From Piper betle (Eukaryota > Streptophyta > Magnoliopsida > Piperales > Piperaceae), in the NCBI GenBank assembly GCA_033002965.1, contig JAURVB010012620.1:16074-80073 (forward strand): a DNA stretch of 64,000 nucleotides. Reading direction: 5' to 3'. This document shows, in pieces, positions 25,601 to 36,133 of this stretch. The stretch's first letter is position 1. Every line of letters begins with the position of its first letter. The notes beneath the pieces are model-generated. The model made no database searches and was not told the origin of the DNA. It was given only the letters and a program-made list of their open reading frames with translations. The position numbers and the translations under genes are program-made.

Positions 25601-26194
25601 TATATACAAAAATTATTGGAATAGAACATGTACACTGACTCATAGAAAGAGCCCAGACTTAACAAGTTATTTTAAGTCGTGAATTAACTCATTGGGTAAC
25701 TTTACAATTAATGTGATCAAAGTTAGTTGGTTGGTTTTGACTACCACCAACTGGGTAATATATCATATAATAAATGTGATACCTGTAATCCACACTGCTT
25801 ATGGAAAATCATAAAATCTCACATGGGAAGCACCTCTTCAGTCGAATCTCATACATATAACATATAACACGGATTCACTGAACTAAATTAGTCTTCCCTT
25901 GGCCATGTTTATGCGTTAGAAGATGATGATGCTCATGTCTGCCAAAGAGGTGCTGGCCCTGGCATTTTTTGGCAATTGAAGTCAGAAAACTGCAAGTCTG
26001 TTTTATGTTATTCATGAAGTATATGATCTAAGGGAAGGGAGGATGTTAACGATGATTTTGGCTTGGGAAATGAACCTAATTCATGTCGTTCACAGCCTCC
26101 AAGCAGTGATCCCGATCGCAAAATGAATGAACAACGAGCTTCATCTTTTGTTCACGCCAGAAGGCTTCCAAATAGACATTTCATCCCACAATAG
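22667..26194. other. Gene-free region
   Basis: No gene recognised. The segment 23890-24430 is less AT-rich than its surroundings and contains a small 6-bp stem (GCAGGG/CCCTGC at about 24275-24297) but no convincing coding or microRNA structure. Confidence 0.4.
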
Positions 26195-26465
26195 TTTCAA
26201 GCAGTGATTGTCTTGTTGGGTTTATCTCACATTATATTTATGGTGGTGACTCAACTTATATATAGATTATTATAAAAACCTTATTTATTGAGTTATTTTT
26301 TAGGTTAAGAGAAACCCGTAAAACCTGTTTCAAACAGTGATTGTCTTATTAGGTTTATCTCGTATCATATTTGTGGAGGTGACCAGTGAGTTATATATAA
26401 GTTATTGTGAAAACCTTATTCTTTAAGTTATATTTTAGATTAAGAGAAACTCATAAAACTTATTT
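26195..26465 (+). repeat. About 133-bp diverged tandem duplication
   Basis: Copy 1 runs from TTTCAAGCAGTGATTGTCTT (26195) and copy 2 from TTTCAAACAGTGATTGTCTT (26328). Each continues through TAGGTTTATCTC-like, TATATA and AAGAGAAAC...TAAAAC blocks. A short third start (TTTCAAG) follows copy 2. Divergence of roughly 15-20 percent marks it as older than the 37-bp duplication. Confidence 0.8.
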
Positions 26466-26989
26466 CAAGTCTCTTTTAAGGGCCTGTAGAGGTCTAATTT
26501 TGGTATTGCCTTCTGCCAGAATATGCCTAGACTAGCATAGCAATTTTGTAATCAGGTACCTACCAAATTCAAAAGTTAATAACAATTGAGGAGCACAAAG
26601 TAAAAATGGCAGTGTCCAACCATTCAATGGGTTTTGTCCATGATAACATTAGTAAAGAGTTATTATTTAATTAATTTAAATTTGTATTTTTGATTAGTTT
26701 TGAAAAAAAATTCTGGTTTTATTTTAGGTGTCAAGGGGTATTTTAGGGAAAATAAAATCATCGCTTTGTAGCTTTAATCTCAAGCCTAGATTGCTAATTA
26801 TGATTTACCTTGCGGTTTAAAGGGTTCCGGAGAAATTTTAGAGCATGAAGCACGAATTTGGATAAAATATAATGAGCCAAACAGAACCATGGGTGCCCCA
26901 ATGCCCTGAAGTAGCAAAAATTTGTAGAAACACAGTGTGATGTTGTAGTGCCTGTGGTTAGAGAGTTCTATGCCAATGAAGGAGGCAAG

Positions 26990-27830
26990 GAATGGTAGGG
27001 TATTTGTACGGGGCCAAGTCCCATTTGATCCAACGACCGTCAGTATCTTCTATGGCTTTCCCAACATCGACAATGGTGACTAGAGGACATAGAGGTGGAC
27101 ATTGACGACTTGACAAAACTATTAAACGAAGGTAAAATTCGTTAGGAGATGACATATGATGGAACTTTCTAGTACTTTACGGTGGATCTCCCTGAACACT
27201 CCCCCGATGAGAACTCCCTCAACAGCTCCCCGACGACATCTTTCCCAGCGATCTCATTGTTGGCGATCGGCCCCTCATCGACCTCTCACCCAACCCACCT
27301 TTCCCCGGGCAAACTGTTCGCCGAATGGGTACAATGAACAGCAATGATAAAACTGATTTCATGTTACATTATAATTACTGTTTTTATAGAGCACTAATCA
27401 AAAGACATTCTTCTAATGAAGTTCATTAAAAATGAATCCACTTGGCCTCAAAGTTACCTGCTTGGTCTCTTCCAGCCCCAAATATACCTTGGCTAAATAC
27501 ACCCATTCGATGAAAAGTTCTCAAGGGAAAAGGTTCCGACGGTAAGATTGCCGGAAGAGATGTCATTGGGGGAGATGTCATCAAGGGAGTGCTCGTCAGG
27601 ATGATTGCGCATAGAGATCCACCTTCAAGTGCTTAAGTTCCAAATGGGTCATATCCCAAGGGATTTCACTTTTAGCCTATAGTGTTGTCAGATCCTCAAT
27701 ATCCACCTCCGTGTCCTTAAAAGTGCTCCAATCGTCATGGTCAATGTCGGGAGAGCCATAAAAGTCATTGATAGTCTTTGGATCGAATAACAACGCCTCG
27801 TACAAATTTCTCCCACTCACTCCAATTTTA
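26990..27830. repeat. Inverted pair of a transposon-like coding fragment
   Basis: The plus strand at about 27040-27250 (translating FYGFPNID, LEDIEVDIDDLTKLLNE, FTVDLPEHS) and the minus strand at about 27790-27540 (FYGSPDIDHDDWSTF, TEVDIEDLTTL, LKHLKVDLYAQ) are two diverged, stop-containing copies of one sequence, in opposite orientation and about 290 bp apart. I do not recognise the protein. The repeated, decayed state suggests a transposon-borne gene. Confidence 0.5.
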
Positions 27831-28589
27831 TTTTTGATCTTCTTAAGCGTTTGGCCGCTAAGGCGCCCATAATTCTGTCCAGCTCATTTAATTCTATTCA
27901 AATTCATGCTTCTCATTCCAAAATTTCTCCCAAACGCTGCACACCTTCAAGACAAATCATAATTAGCAATCTAGACTCGAGATGACTAAAAAAGCCATGA
28001 TTTTTATTTTCATACAAAACCATAAAATAGCCTAAACACCTAAATCCAACAACAAAACTTCTCAAAACCAACCAAAAACACAAATTATAATCCATCAAAT
28101 AATACCTTTTTGCAGAGATACTAGTCCACCTCTTTCCTTTGGCTGAAGAAATATCTGCTTTTCAGAATAGTATCCTCCAGGCAAGTTTAAGAGCTACCCT
28201 AGGTAGATAAATACATTTAAGAAGGCTACAAAAAAAGAATCCCCATATTGCTCCTCTTCACATTATTGCAAAATCTCTCAACACAAACTTGGGCCATGCT
28301 TCAGCACCAAAAAAATCGGAGGGAGAACCAGTTTTCCAGTGTATCCTTACTCAAGGTAGGTCAAGATGGGAAACCTTAGTAAACTTCATGAGCAGGAGCT
28401 ATATTTTTGGGCCAATGAGGAGCTGACATCCACCAGTACAATGGACAACATGAGTTCCCAATCCTTGCAAACAGTCCAGACAGCAAAGAAACCCTAGGAT
28501 CGTCAATTCACTTGCAATGGTGAGCTAGAAATTCATTTTCCTACAAATTTATAGGCATCCAAGCTCTGTCAACACTACCCTGTCTTACA
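27831..28589. other. Downstream flank of the TBL gene
   Basis: AT-rich sequence. Part of it is probably the TBL 3' UTR, and nothing else is recognised. Confidence 0.4.
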
Positions 28590-31138
28590 TCAGGGGTGAG
28601 TTTTGAAGTAGTTCATTATTAGAAAAGAAAGGATGTCAACCCATGTGTCTGGGAGTCCCGGAAGGCACCAATGCAGGCAATCCTGGCCCCAAATGCTCAC
28701 TGCGTCTTTCTTCCCTAACCAGATAGCTGGATGTGCATCAGCTCTAAACTCACTCAGATGCGTCAGATCAAGCAATTTGATATCAGTTGCCAGTAAAGCC
28801 TGTGTAATCATATCATTCATCACCCTTGCTTCTATGTTTACTCCTCTGTTAATTGGATCAAACCAAGAGTCAAGCTGCAAAAACATAGTCACAATATCTT
28901 AAGACTAGTTCCATCCGTTAAAGAAATGGGATTGCAGCTCTTTGACAAAAGCTTTTCCATAAACCAGGAAAGTCGTTAATGCACTTCATCAGACAGCCAT
29001 GTATTAAGTAAGCTAGGAAATGCCTGACAGGATGAGCCAACAAAACAAACTACAAAAATTGTCATCATCCACAACTACTAGAGCAAGCAAAGCACATACC
29101 TCAAGTTCATCGAGAGGTTTACTAAATAAACAACTTCCATTCTGATTCCACTCGCCACCATGAAAATGTCTAGGGGATTGGGTACGCCAAAAAATAAGAG
29201 TCCCGTTTGGAACTTCTCTTTCTATGTAAGAAACTGTTCTGTTAAGGACAACTTGAAGACCATCTAGTATTCCAAGTGGAGGCAGTATAGGATCACCTTT
29301 GTCATAGAAAACAAGTGGTGTTTCGTCTGGAAACTTGTGAGGGCCCCACCTAAATTGAGATACAACAAAATATTTTCAGAAGCTATTTCTCTAAGGTCAT
29401 TATCTTTCAAAAGTTCTTCATCAACAAAATGCGTTCATAACAAACATGCGACTCACCAAAAAGAGCATGTCATCTTTTTCCCAGGTAAAAATCAGCAAAA
29501 TTCTTATATAAGGCATAAAAATGCACAACTATTATATTGCCCTACACTCAAAAAATGGCCTTGAATGTAAAGACGATGAAAAGTTAAACACCATGTTGAA
29601 CATCTTCCCATCACAAACTCAAATGATAATCACCAAACTATCCATCCTCTTGTAACAGTTAATGCTCAATTTTTCTAAGCCCTTAATAATTGCAATTTTA
29701 ACGTGAGAGAAAAGCATACAGTCCTTTGGAAAATATATTAAACTAGAAACTCAATTTGTACTGTCTACTTTATAATAGCACATTAAACAAATTTGTTGCT
29801 TAAAACACTCAGTGCTGATGATGAAGAGTTGGCAAAGAGAAAATCATCATGAACCTTCTACAAATGCAGAAAGGAGTTTATATATTACCAGTGTCCAGTG
29901 TTGAATACAAGGACATCATAGAATTTGGTGACATTGATCCATGCTGGCACATCCACATCTACTCTGTATATCCCTTTCAGCTTGACTGAGTCTGAAACAT
30001 TTGCAGGTTGCCACCTGTACAAGTAAAACTTAAGGTACATATAACAAAACTCTATGCAGGATTCAACACTCAGAGCATCACAAGATTTCTCAAAAAAAAA
30101 AGGAATCTACTTTCAGTGAGCAACAAGTGAAACGTTCTCCATAGACTCCGGCATTTGACTAGTAGTGAAGAAAGAGCTAAAGATATTTCTTCATGAAAAA
30201 AAATGACAGAGCAACTAAATTTCATATTGATAGTGCCCTGAACCTTTAGCCATCTAAATTTATATTGTCAAAGTATATCATTTTGATTTTGCAACATCAT
30301 CTAAAATCTAATTCAAGAAGAAAAGTGTACCATCCTTAACGGCAAATATACACACCAAGGCTTCTGAAAACTATATACTGTTACTATAAAACTTCTAAAT
30401 AGAAGCAAATAAAGATAATTATTCTACAGAGAACAAAAAACCTACAAGTAAAATCTTTTCACATTCCGAATAATAGGTTAAATGCATCCAATTTTAACAT
30501 TCCGGTGAGTTGAAATTTTGGAATAGCCAAAGTCAAATACTTTTTAAGACATAAACAGCCAGACTAAGAAATGACAGAAAATAGCATCCAAAGATCACAA
30601 CTTACTTGTATTCGGAAAGCAAAACAGCCCGATGATAAGCCACAGTGACATTGAACTTGGGGAAATAAGCTCCCCTCCATGCTCCCTTCCTCTTCCACTT
30701 TCTAGCCCCTTCATCCGCTTTCCCAAGGATGCAAATAAAAGACACCAAAAAATTCTCATTAAGCGAATCACCAACAAAGCCAATGTTCTTGTTCCTCATC
30801 ACCCTCAAAAACCTGCGGGGCTCAATTCGTGGAAGGACACAGTTCTCCGGAACCCATCTCCAAGAGTTCAACAAATCCATGTCCTCCCTTTTGTTCCTCC
30901 AGCAGTTCCATGCATTGCGGTGGAAGCGGCATTCTTCTCCGTACAACGGCCGGTAGCTAAGATCTTGAACCCATTTCCCCTTGAATAAATTGCAACCCCG
31001 AGAAGAGGCACCAATCACCGGATCGGGAAGATTGATGTCAGACGAAATGGGGAGGATGTACGATGAATACAGGAAGACGAGTGCGCAGATTGTGATGAAA
31101 AGCCAAGGAAGGAGCAACGAATTCGATTTGAAAGTCAT
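28590..31138 (-). CDS. Trichome birefringence-like (TBL) polysaccharide O-acetyltransferase
   Basis: Four exons: 31138-30606, 30014-29889, 29349-29100 and 28874-28590, all GT-AG, summing to 1194 nt (397 residues). A short cytosolic tail and a signal anchor (residues about 8-29) precede a PMR5N-type region (GCNLFKGKWVQD, FHRNAWNCWR) and the DUF231 domain. The esterase-type GDS motif is at residues 123-125 (GFVGDSLNENF) and DCLH, the DxxH partner, at 368-371. Family knowledge: TBLs acetylate xylan, mannan, pectin or related wall glycans in the Golgi. The sequence around ARKWKRKGAWRGAYFPKFN resembles the TBL12/13/14 branch, but the substrate cannot be read from sequence. The gene is complete and intact, with a single-exon ATG choice that fits family length. 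Confidence 0.9.
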
Positions 31139-31620
31139 CTCATTTTGGTTCCTACCGCTCCGACGAATTTGTCAAAAAAAAGGGGCACAATTTCCCAACT
31201 TTATCGCACAACAAAGTATGAATTTGACGAGAAATGCATACAATTTCCTATCTTGATCAATTTTTGAGCGAGATACTGCACCAATACAAAGAGGAAACTC
31301 CTGATCCAACAATCGTAAATGGAAGTGAAGAAGAAGTACCCCAAGAAGACGAAATTTTGCAGAACAAATCGAATCAACGGCTGCGGAGAGTACGCAACCC
31401 AAGAAGACTACAAGCAGTGGGTATGGACAGCTACGAAAGCAACCACTCCACCACCTGCGGCGGCGGCGGACGGCGACGGTGAGGTCTGCCGGCGGGAAGC
31501 GGAGTTGATGAAGAAGAAGAGAGCTGGTTTTCGTTGGTCTCGATCTCGAACTCGGCTCCGACTCGGCTTGGTCTGCAACTGACCAATTAACGAGACAGAC
31601 CGATGTTCGAATCGTTTGTG
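31139..31620. other. TBL 5' flank with open frames on the other strand
   Basis: On the minus strand this should be the TBL 5' UTR and promoter. On the plus strand two overlapping frames stay open (31234-31482 and 31319-31582), the second starting MEVKKKYPKKTKFCRT. No domain is recognised, and I treat them as unproven. Confidence 0.35.
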
Positions 31621-31749
31621 ATTAGTTCGACCATTGCGAGGAACAACAAATATGAACAAACCTCTTGTATGTCGACATGGTCGTGAAATAAGGTAAGGAT
31701 AGCATCGGAAAAAAAGTATTGGTAAATATATTTCTAGGGAAGTGTAAAG

Positions 31750-32440
31750 TATAGTTGTAAAAATTGGAATTTGAATCGGAATTGATTTCTGAAAAAGTCA
31801 CCGAATTGGATCGAATCGGTCTAAATTGGCTAAGAATTGGTTCAGTTGAATCGGTCAAAATAAGTCATATAAAAATTTCAACTTAGTCAAAATTGTTGGG
31901 TTATTAGTTATAAAATATGTCATAATGATGCTATTTTTATGTTATGATTTGTATTATATTTTATGATATTTTATCATATTTTTTATTTTTTGAATTATTC
32001 AAAATTAGTTATTATTTTTGAGTCGAGTCAGAATTGAGTCAACTTTTAACAACGAGAATGCCACCACTATTTCATCCCCCCTTCCTCTCCCCGACGCCAC
32101 CCATCGTCCCTCCCCGATCGCCGCCGCCGCCCCTGCCCCGTCCTGCCACCCCATCTCGCCCTCACCCTGTTGGCCCCCCCTCGTCCCCTGCCCTACCCCA
32201 CCGCCCTGTTGCCCTGTCCCCTATCACCATGTTGCCCCCTGCCCTGCCCAGCCACCCCGCCGCCCTCGCGGCCCTGTCGCCCGGGTCGCCGTCGCCGCCA
32301 TCGCCGCCTCTTGGCCGCTGTTCAGAATTGGCGCGATCGATTCGAGCTGAGATCAATTCACATATTTTTTCAACTAAACCGCCACCGATCCGATTTAAAT
32401 TGGTTGATTCCGAATGGAATCAGCCAATTTTGCATCCTTG
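31750..32440. mobile_element. Second copy of the non-autonomous hAT element
   Basis: The left end TATAGTTGTAAAAATT with AATCGG words matches the left end at 8527. The right end GCCAATTTTGCATCCTTGG corresponds loosely to the right end at 12391. Between them lie the same AT-rich segment, GAGTCGAGTCAGAATTGAGT and a C-rich GC block (about 32070-32330), all present in the first copy. No clear 8-bp duplication remains, so it is an older insertion. Open frames in the GC block are Pro/Ala-rich and spurious. Confidence 0.6.
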
Positions 32441-32611
32441 GAATGAAGAATGAATAAAATCTATTTTCAATACTTATGAAAATTAATTGGTTATAATTTC
32501 ATTCTTTGTACTCATGTTGAAATAAAAGACAATGAAAAATGAGATTTGCATAAAAAGAATTGAGAAAATGAGTGTTAACTGATAAATTGTTGTTTTTGTG
32601 AATCTTTTTAG

Positions 32612-32833
32612 TTTCTCGATGGTAAAGTAAGACCAAGCTCATGAGCTTATTATCCTAGGTCGGAACAAGTTGATAGAATCCCTCTTTTACGTCCCTGTGT
32701 CACTCCCGTGTGACAACACGAGGCACAAAAATAGGAAAGAGAGGGATAGGCTTTCTCTCCGAGTATAGAGGCCCATGGGAGGCCCGAGGTTATCAGCTCA
32801 GTGGTAGAGCGTGCCCTTGATAATTATGTCGTT
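32612..32833 (+). other. Plastid DNA insertion (NUPT): rrn16-trnI spacer and trnI-GAU start
   Basis: GTAAGACCAAGCTCATGAGC followed by TTATTATCCTAGGTCGG, then GGAAAGAGAGGGAT, is the spacer between plastid 16S rRNA and trnI-GAU. It leads into the 5' exon of trnI-GAU and the first bases of its intron (TTATGTCGTTTG). Many point changes and small losses show it is an old nuclear copy, not plastid contamination. It lies between AT-rich nuclear flanks. Confidence 0.85.
32787..32823 (+). pseudogene. trnI-GAU: Truncated trnI-GAU 5' exon (plastid-derived)
   Basis: TCAGCTCAGTGGTAGAGCG with the GATAA anticodon-side end matches the plastid trnI-GAU 5' exon. The 3' exon is absent, so no functional tRNA can form. 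This is part of the plastid insertion. Confidence 0.8.
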
Positions 32834-34443
32834 TGTATTAAATTTTAAACATAAACGTAAGTATAAATTCTTTTGCGAGATCAAATCTAACAATGTCTAA
32901 TACTAATTAAAAAAACTATATCAGCTAGTGTGGATACTCCTATATCATCTCAAATAAATATCCGATACCAAATTACTACGACATCTGAAAGGTAATTTTG
33001 TTCAATTAGAAGGAAATGATGATCATATGTTCTCGATGGATCGCTAGAGTTGTGACATAGAGTATGTCCACCGTAGCTGATGTTAGATTTTTCCAGTTGC
33101 TAGATTCACCAAGATCAATAATGATATATCATTAAGAGAAATAAAATAAATGTGAAAGCAGTGGGAACCAATATGAATAGAGATATGTTACCCCAACTTT
33201 CTAGATCTAGATAATCCAAATTATTGTGCATATTCAGTTCTTATTTAACGATAAGATGTTGGAAAAGAAAGTATTCATCCAAATCACCATGACCCATTTT
33301 ATAGACACCCAACTTTTGCAAATGAATATCACAATACATGTACAATTTCTCTTATTTCTAAACAAGTCTATCATAATATAGAATAGAAATAAATGTTTAA
33401 GTTAGTACACATTGTATAATAACCTATAATTAAAAGCTCGTTCTAATTTGGATCAAATAATATACAACATTATACAGTTGTATATACAAAGTATATATAA
33501 ATCCAAAATCTAACAATTGATATTATGCAATGCAATCTCTTAAAAGCTAATATGCTTTCTTAAAAGGAAATGAAAAGTGGAAGAAACTGACAGTATCGAC
33601 GCTGCTTCCGACTAGATGAAAAATTTTCGGCTACACGCCCATACCCCCGGGCCTGCTCCTGATAGAATTCTTGGAGCCTGCGGTGCTCTACCTCCTACGC
33701 ACACAGCGCGCAGCGACGAAAGGCGCCCTTTAGATTCGAATGCAAGGGCCTTTATTTGGATGGTTTCAAACAAACTGCCAAGTACTTATTTTTTATTCAA
33801 AGTAACTTCAAAGGGCTATTAATCAACAAGACGTGAGAGACAGCTGATGAAAATATTATTTTCACCGAGCTTTAAGATGCATCAAACATCCGCCACTAAC
33901 TCCTATGCCAAGTTTTTCATCGTAAGCCAAGTTACCAATCTTGAATCAAATACCAACATCAACCTTATATCCTTACCTAGTTCAAGTTACATGAAGAGCA
34001 AACTAATAACATAATAGGAAATAGGGAAGTTCGTTCCCAAAATAATCCATTTTGATCTTTCATCACCTCGAACAATAAATTTTCATAACATAAAAAAATT
34101 TGAGATGAAGCACTCGCTAAGAACACAAACTAACATTTACATCCACAAAGGACGAGTAGGAACACACACAACGAAACATATAGCACACTTCTTGCTCGAA
34201 TACTACTTTACACATTCATCCATGATATTTAAGCGTCTTGCCATCGGTCATCTATTTTCTTAAGCATATTAAATAAGAAGCTCCAAATAAAACTCATTCA
34301 TCTTTGCAGAAATAGACATAAGATGTCAACAAGGAACAGCCCTCCACCCAGGTGTTCAGGACTGTGACTGTTCATTCCCATTGTTGCATATCCACCCCTG
34401 CATTATAAGCTTCATTGGAGAGCTGTCTGCACAGAAAGCAGCT
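32834..34443. other. AT-rich intergenic DNA and Aux/IAA 3' flank
   Basis: No gene recognised. A GC-richer island at about 33590-33740 has no match I can name. The last 150-300 bases are probably the Aux/IAA 3' UTR. Confidence 0.4.
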
Positions 34444-36096
34444 TCAGTTTTGGTTCCTGCATTTCTCCATTGCCCTTGGAGCTGCAAGGTCAGATGTAAA
34501 AATTAGACCAATAGGTAATTGATCTCTATTTTGTTGAGACTAACGAAATATACATCGAAGGACATACCAAGGCCAATGGCATCAGCACCCTTCATGATAC
34601 GAAGCCTTTTACACGAATCAATGAACATTCTGTTGGACAATCACATGCATATTGGAGTTCAATGACGAAAATTGTATTACAAAAAGGAAAAAGAAAACAT
34701 AAAATGAACCATGAAAGCAGATTACGACTTACTCCCATGGAACATCTCCAACAAGCATCCAATCACCATCCTTGTCTTCATAGGTAAGTACATATTCCGA
34801 TCCATGCAAAAGGTCTCTCAGCTTGCTTTCACTCATCTTATCTCTTCCTGGAACTCCATTAGTAACGTACTTCCCTGAAAATTTTGATAACAGCAGTAAC
34901 TGGATCCATATATGCATATGCATCACAAACCAAATTATGTTTGGTCAACCGAGTTATACAGACTTTGAATGCAAGAAACTATTTCAAACAGAAGACCATG
35001 GCAATCAGCCTTCCAACGCAGATTGCAGTTATTAGTTAATCATGATGTTATTTACCCTGTGGCTTAAGTTATTTTTCTTATTTGCGGCCTATCACATACT
35101 ACTTCAAAGAAGAAACTTTAAAGGACCAGTCTTTGAGAAAGCGCACCAATAGTAAAACAACTGAACATTTTCTCCAGAGCAGAAGACAACTCATTATAAG
35201 CAGAAAAGGCTTTCAAATCCACTTTCCTCAGATACGGAGCTCCATCCATGCTGACTTTCACAAAGAGAGCTGCTCCTGATCCCGGTTTCCCATCAACTTC
35301 TTCATTATTCTTTGAATTCGACGCTAGCGTGTTTTTCCGAAACGATCTTATTGGAGGCCACCCCACAACTTGGGCCCTTCCATAGACAGTTAAAGAAAAC
35401 CAAATAAGCAAAGATCATCGGGAAATCAAACTACCTTTGGATACAATGAAAGACATACTTAGCAGCAGGAGCACTAGCACCGTTGTTGACAGAATTTATC
35501 TTCTCCTGTGAAATCTTTGGTGATGCCATATCCTTGGTATGTGCAGCTGCAGCTACGAACTGATCTTTATTTAAAGCAGGTTTCACAGTACCATTCGCTG
35601 AAGGTCTATACCCTGAGTTCCCAGAAAATTTCCCTTGTTCTACTGGTTGACTAGCATCGACTTCTGGTCCAGGTTTTGGATAAATCCAATTTCCATGAGT
35701 AAATGCAGGAGTTTTAAGCTTAGAATATGCATCCATCACATCCGAGAAGCCTCTTTTGTTACCAGATACAACGTTTTTCTGTAGAGGAGCCAAAGGAAAC
35801 AAGGGTTTTTCATCCAATTTTGAAGGGCTGACAAGCTTGATGTCCGAATCCCTATCAGGAGATTGGGAACCAGGAAGTCCAAGCCTAAGTTCAGTAGCCA
35901 TCAGATTCAGTGATGTTTCCTTTTCCTCAGAAGGACTGGAGATTATCGCACTCTCAACCGTAGATGAGTCAGATAAGCCCATGTAGTTGTGCTCCTTAAG
36001 TCCAGGACTGTTCTGGCAGGTGCTGTCACTAGATGCTGATGACGCCACCAAGGAGACATTGCTATGCCCCTCCTCGATGTCAAGAACTGGGGACAT
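34444..36096 (-). CDS. Aux/IAA transcriptional repressor (IAA8/IAA9-like)
   Basis: Five exons: 36096-35459, 35376-35147, 34874-34733, 34629-34568 and 34481-34444, all GT-AG, totalling 1110 nt (369 residues). Domain I has the EAR motif LRLGLPG (residues 70-76). Domain II has the auxin degron [10 protein letters not shown] (core at 217-221). Domain III runs [20 protein letters not shown], and domain IV (PB1 half) carries [18 protein letters not shown] and [20 protein letters not shown], ending CRNQN. Family knowledge: nuclear repressor that binds ARFs, recruits TOPLESS through the EAR motif and is destroyed by SCF-TIR1 with auxin. The long N-terminal extension ([10 protein letters not shown]) and length point to the IAA8/IAA9 group. 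All key residues are intact. Confidence 0.93.
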
Positions 36097-36133
36097 GATC
36101 TTTGGCGTAGTTGCGTAGTTAAGTATTAGGAAA

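Noticed and set aside
25945..25968. TGCCAAAGAGGTGCTGGCCC, similar to mature miR399.
   Set aside because: Several mismatches in the core, and no complementary arm within 200 bp on either side, so no precursor hairpin.
32018..32457. Proline-rich frames of 110-139 codons.
   Set aside because: Low-complexity C-rich tract of the hAT element, no domain.
32787..32823. A nuclear tRNA gene.
   Set aside because: Only the A-box half is present, and it continues into the plastid trnI intron. It is part of a plastid DNA insertion.
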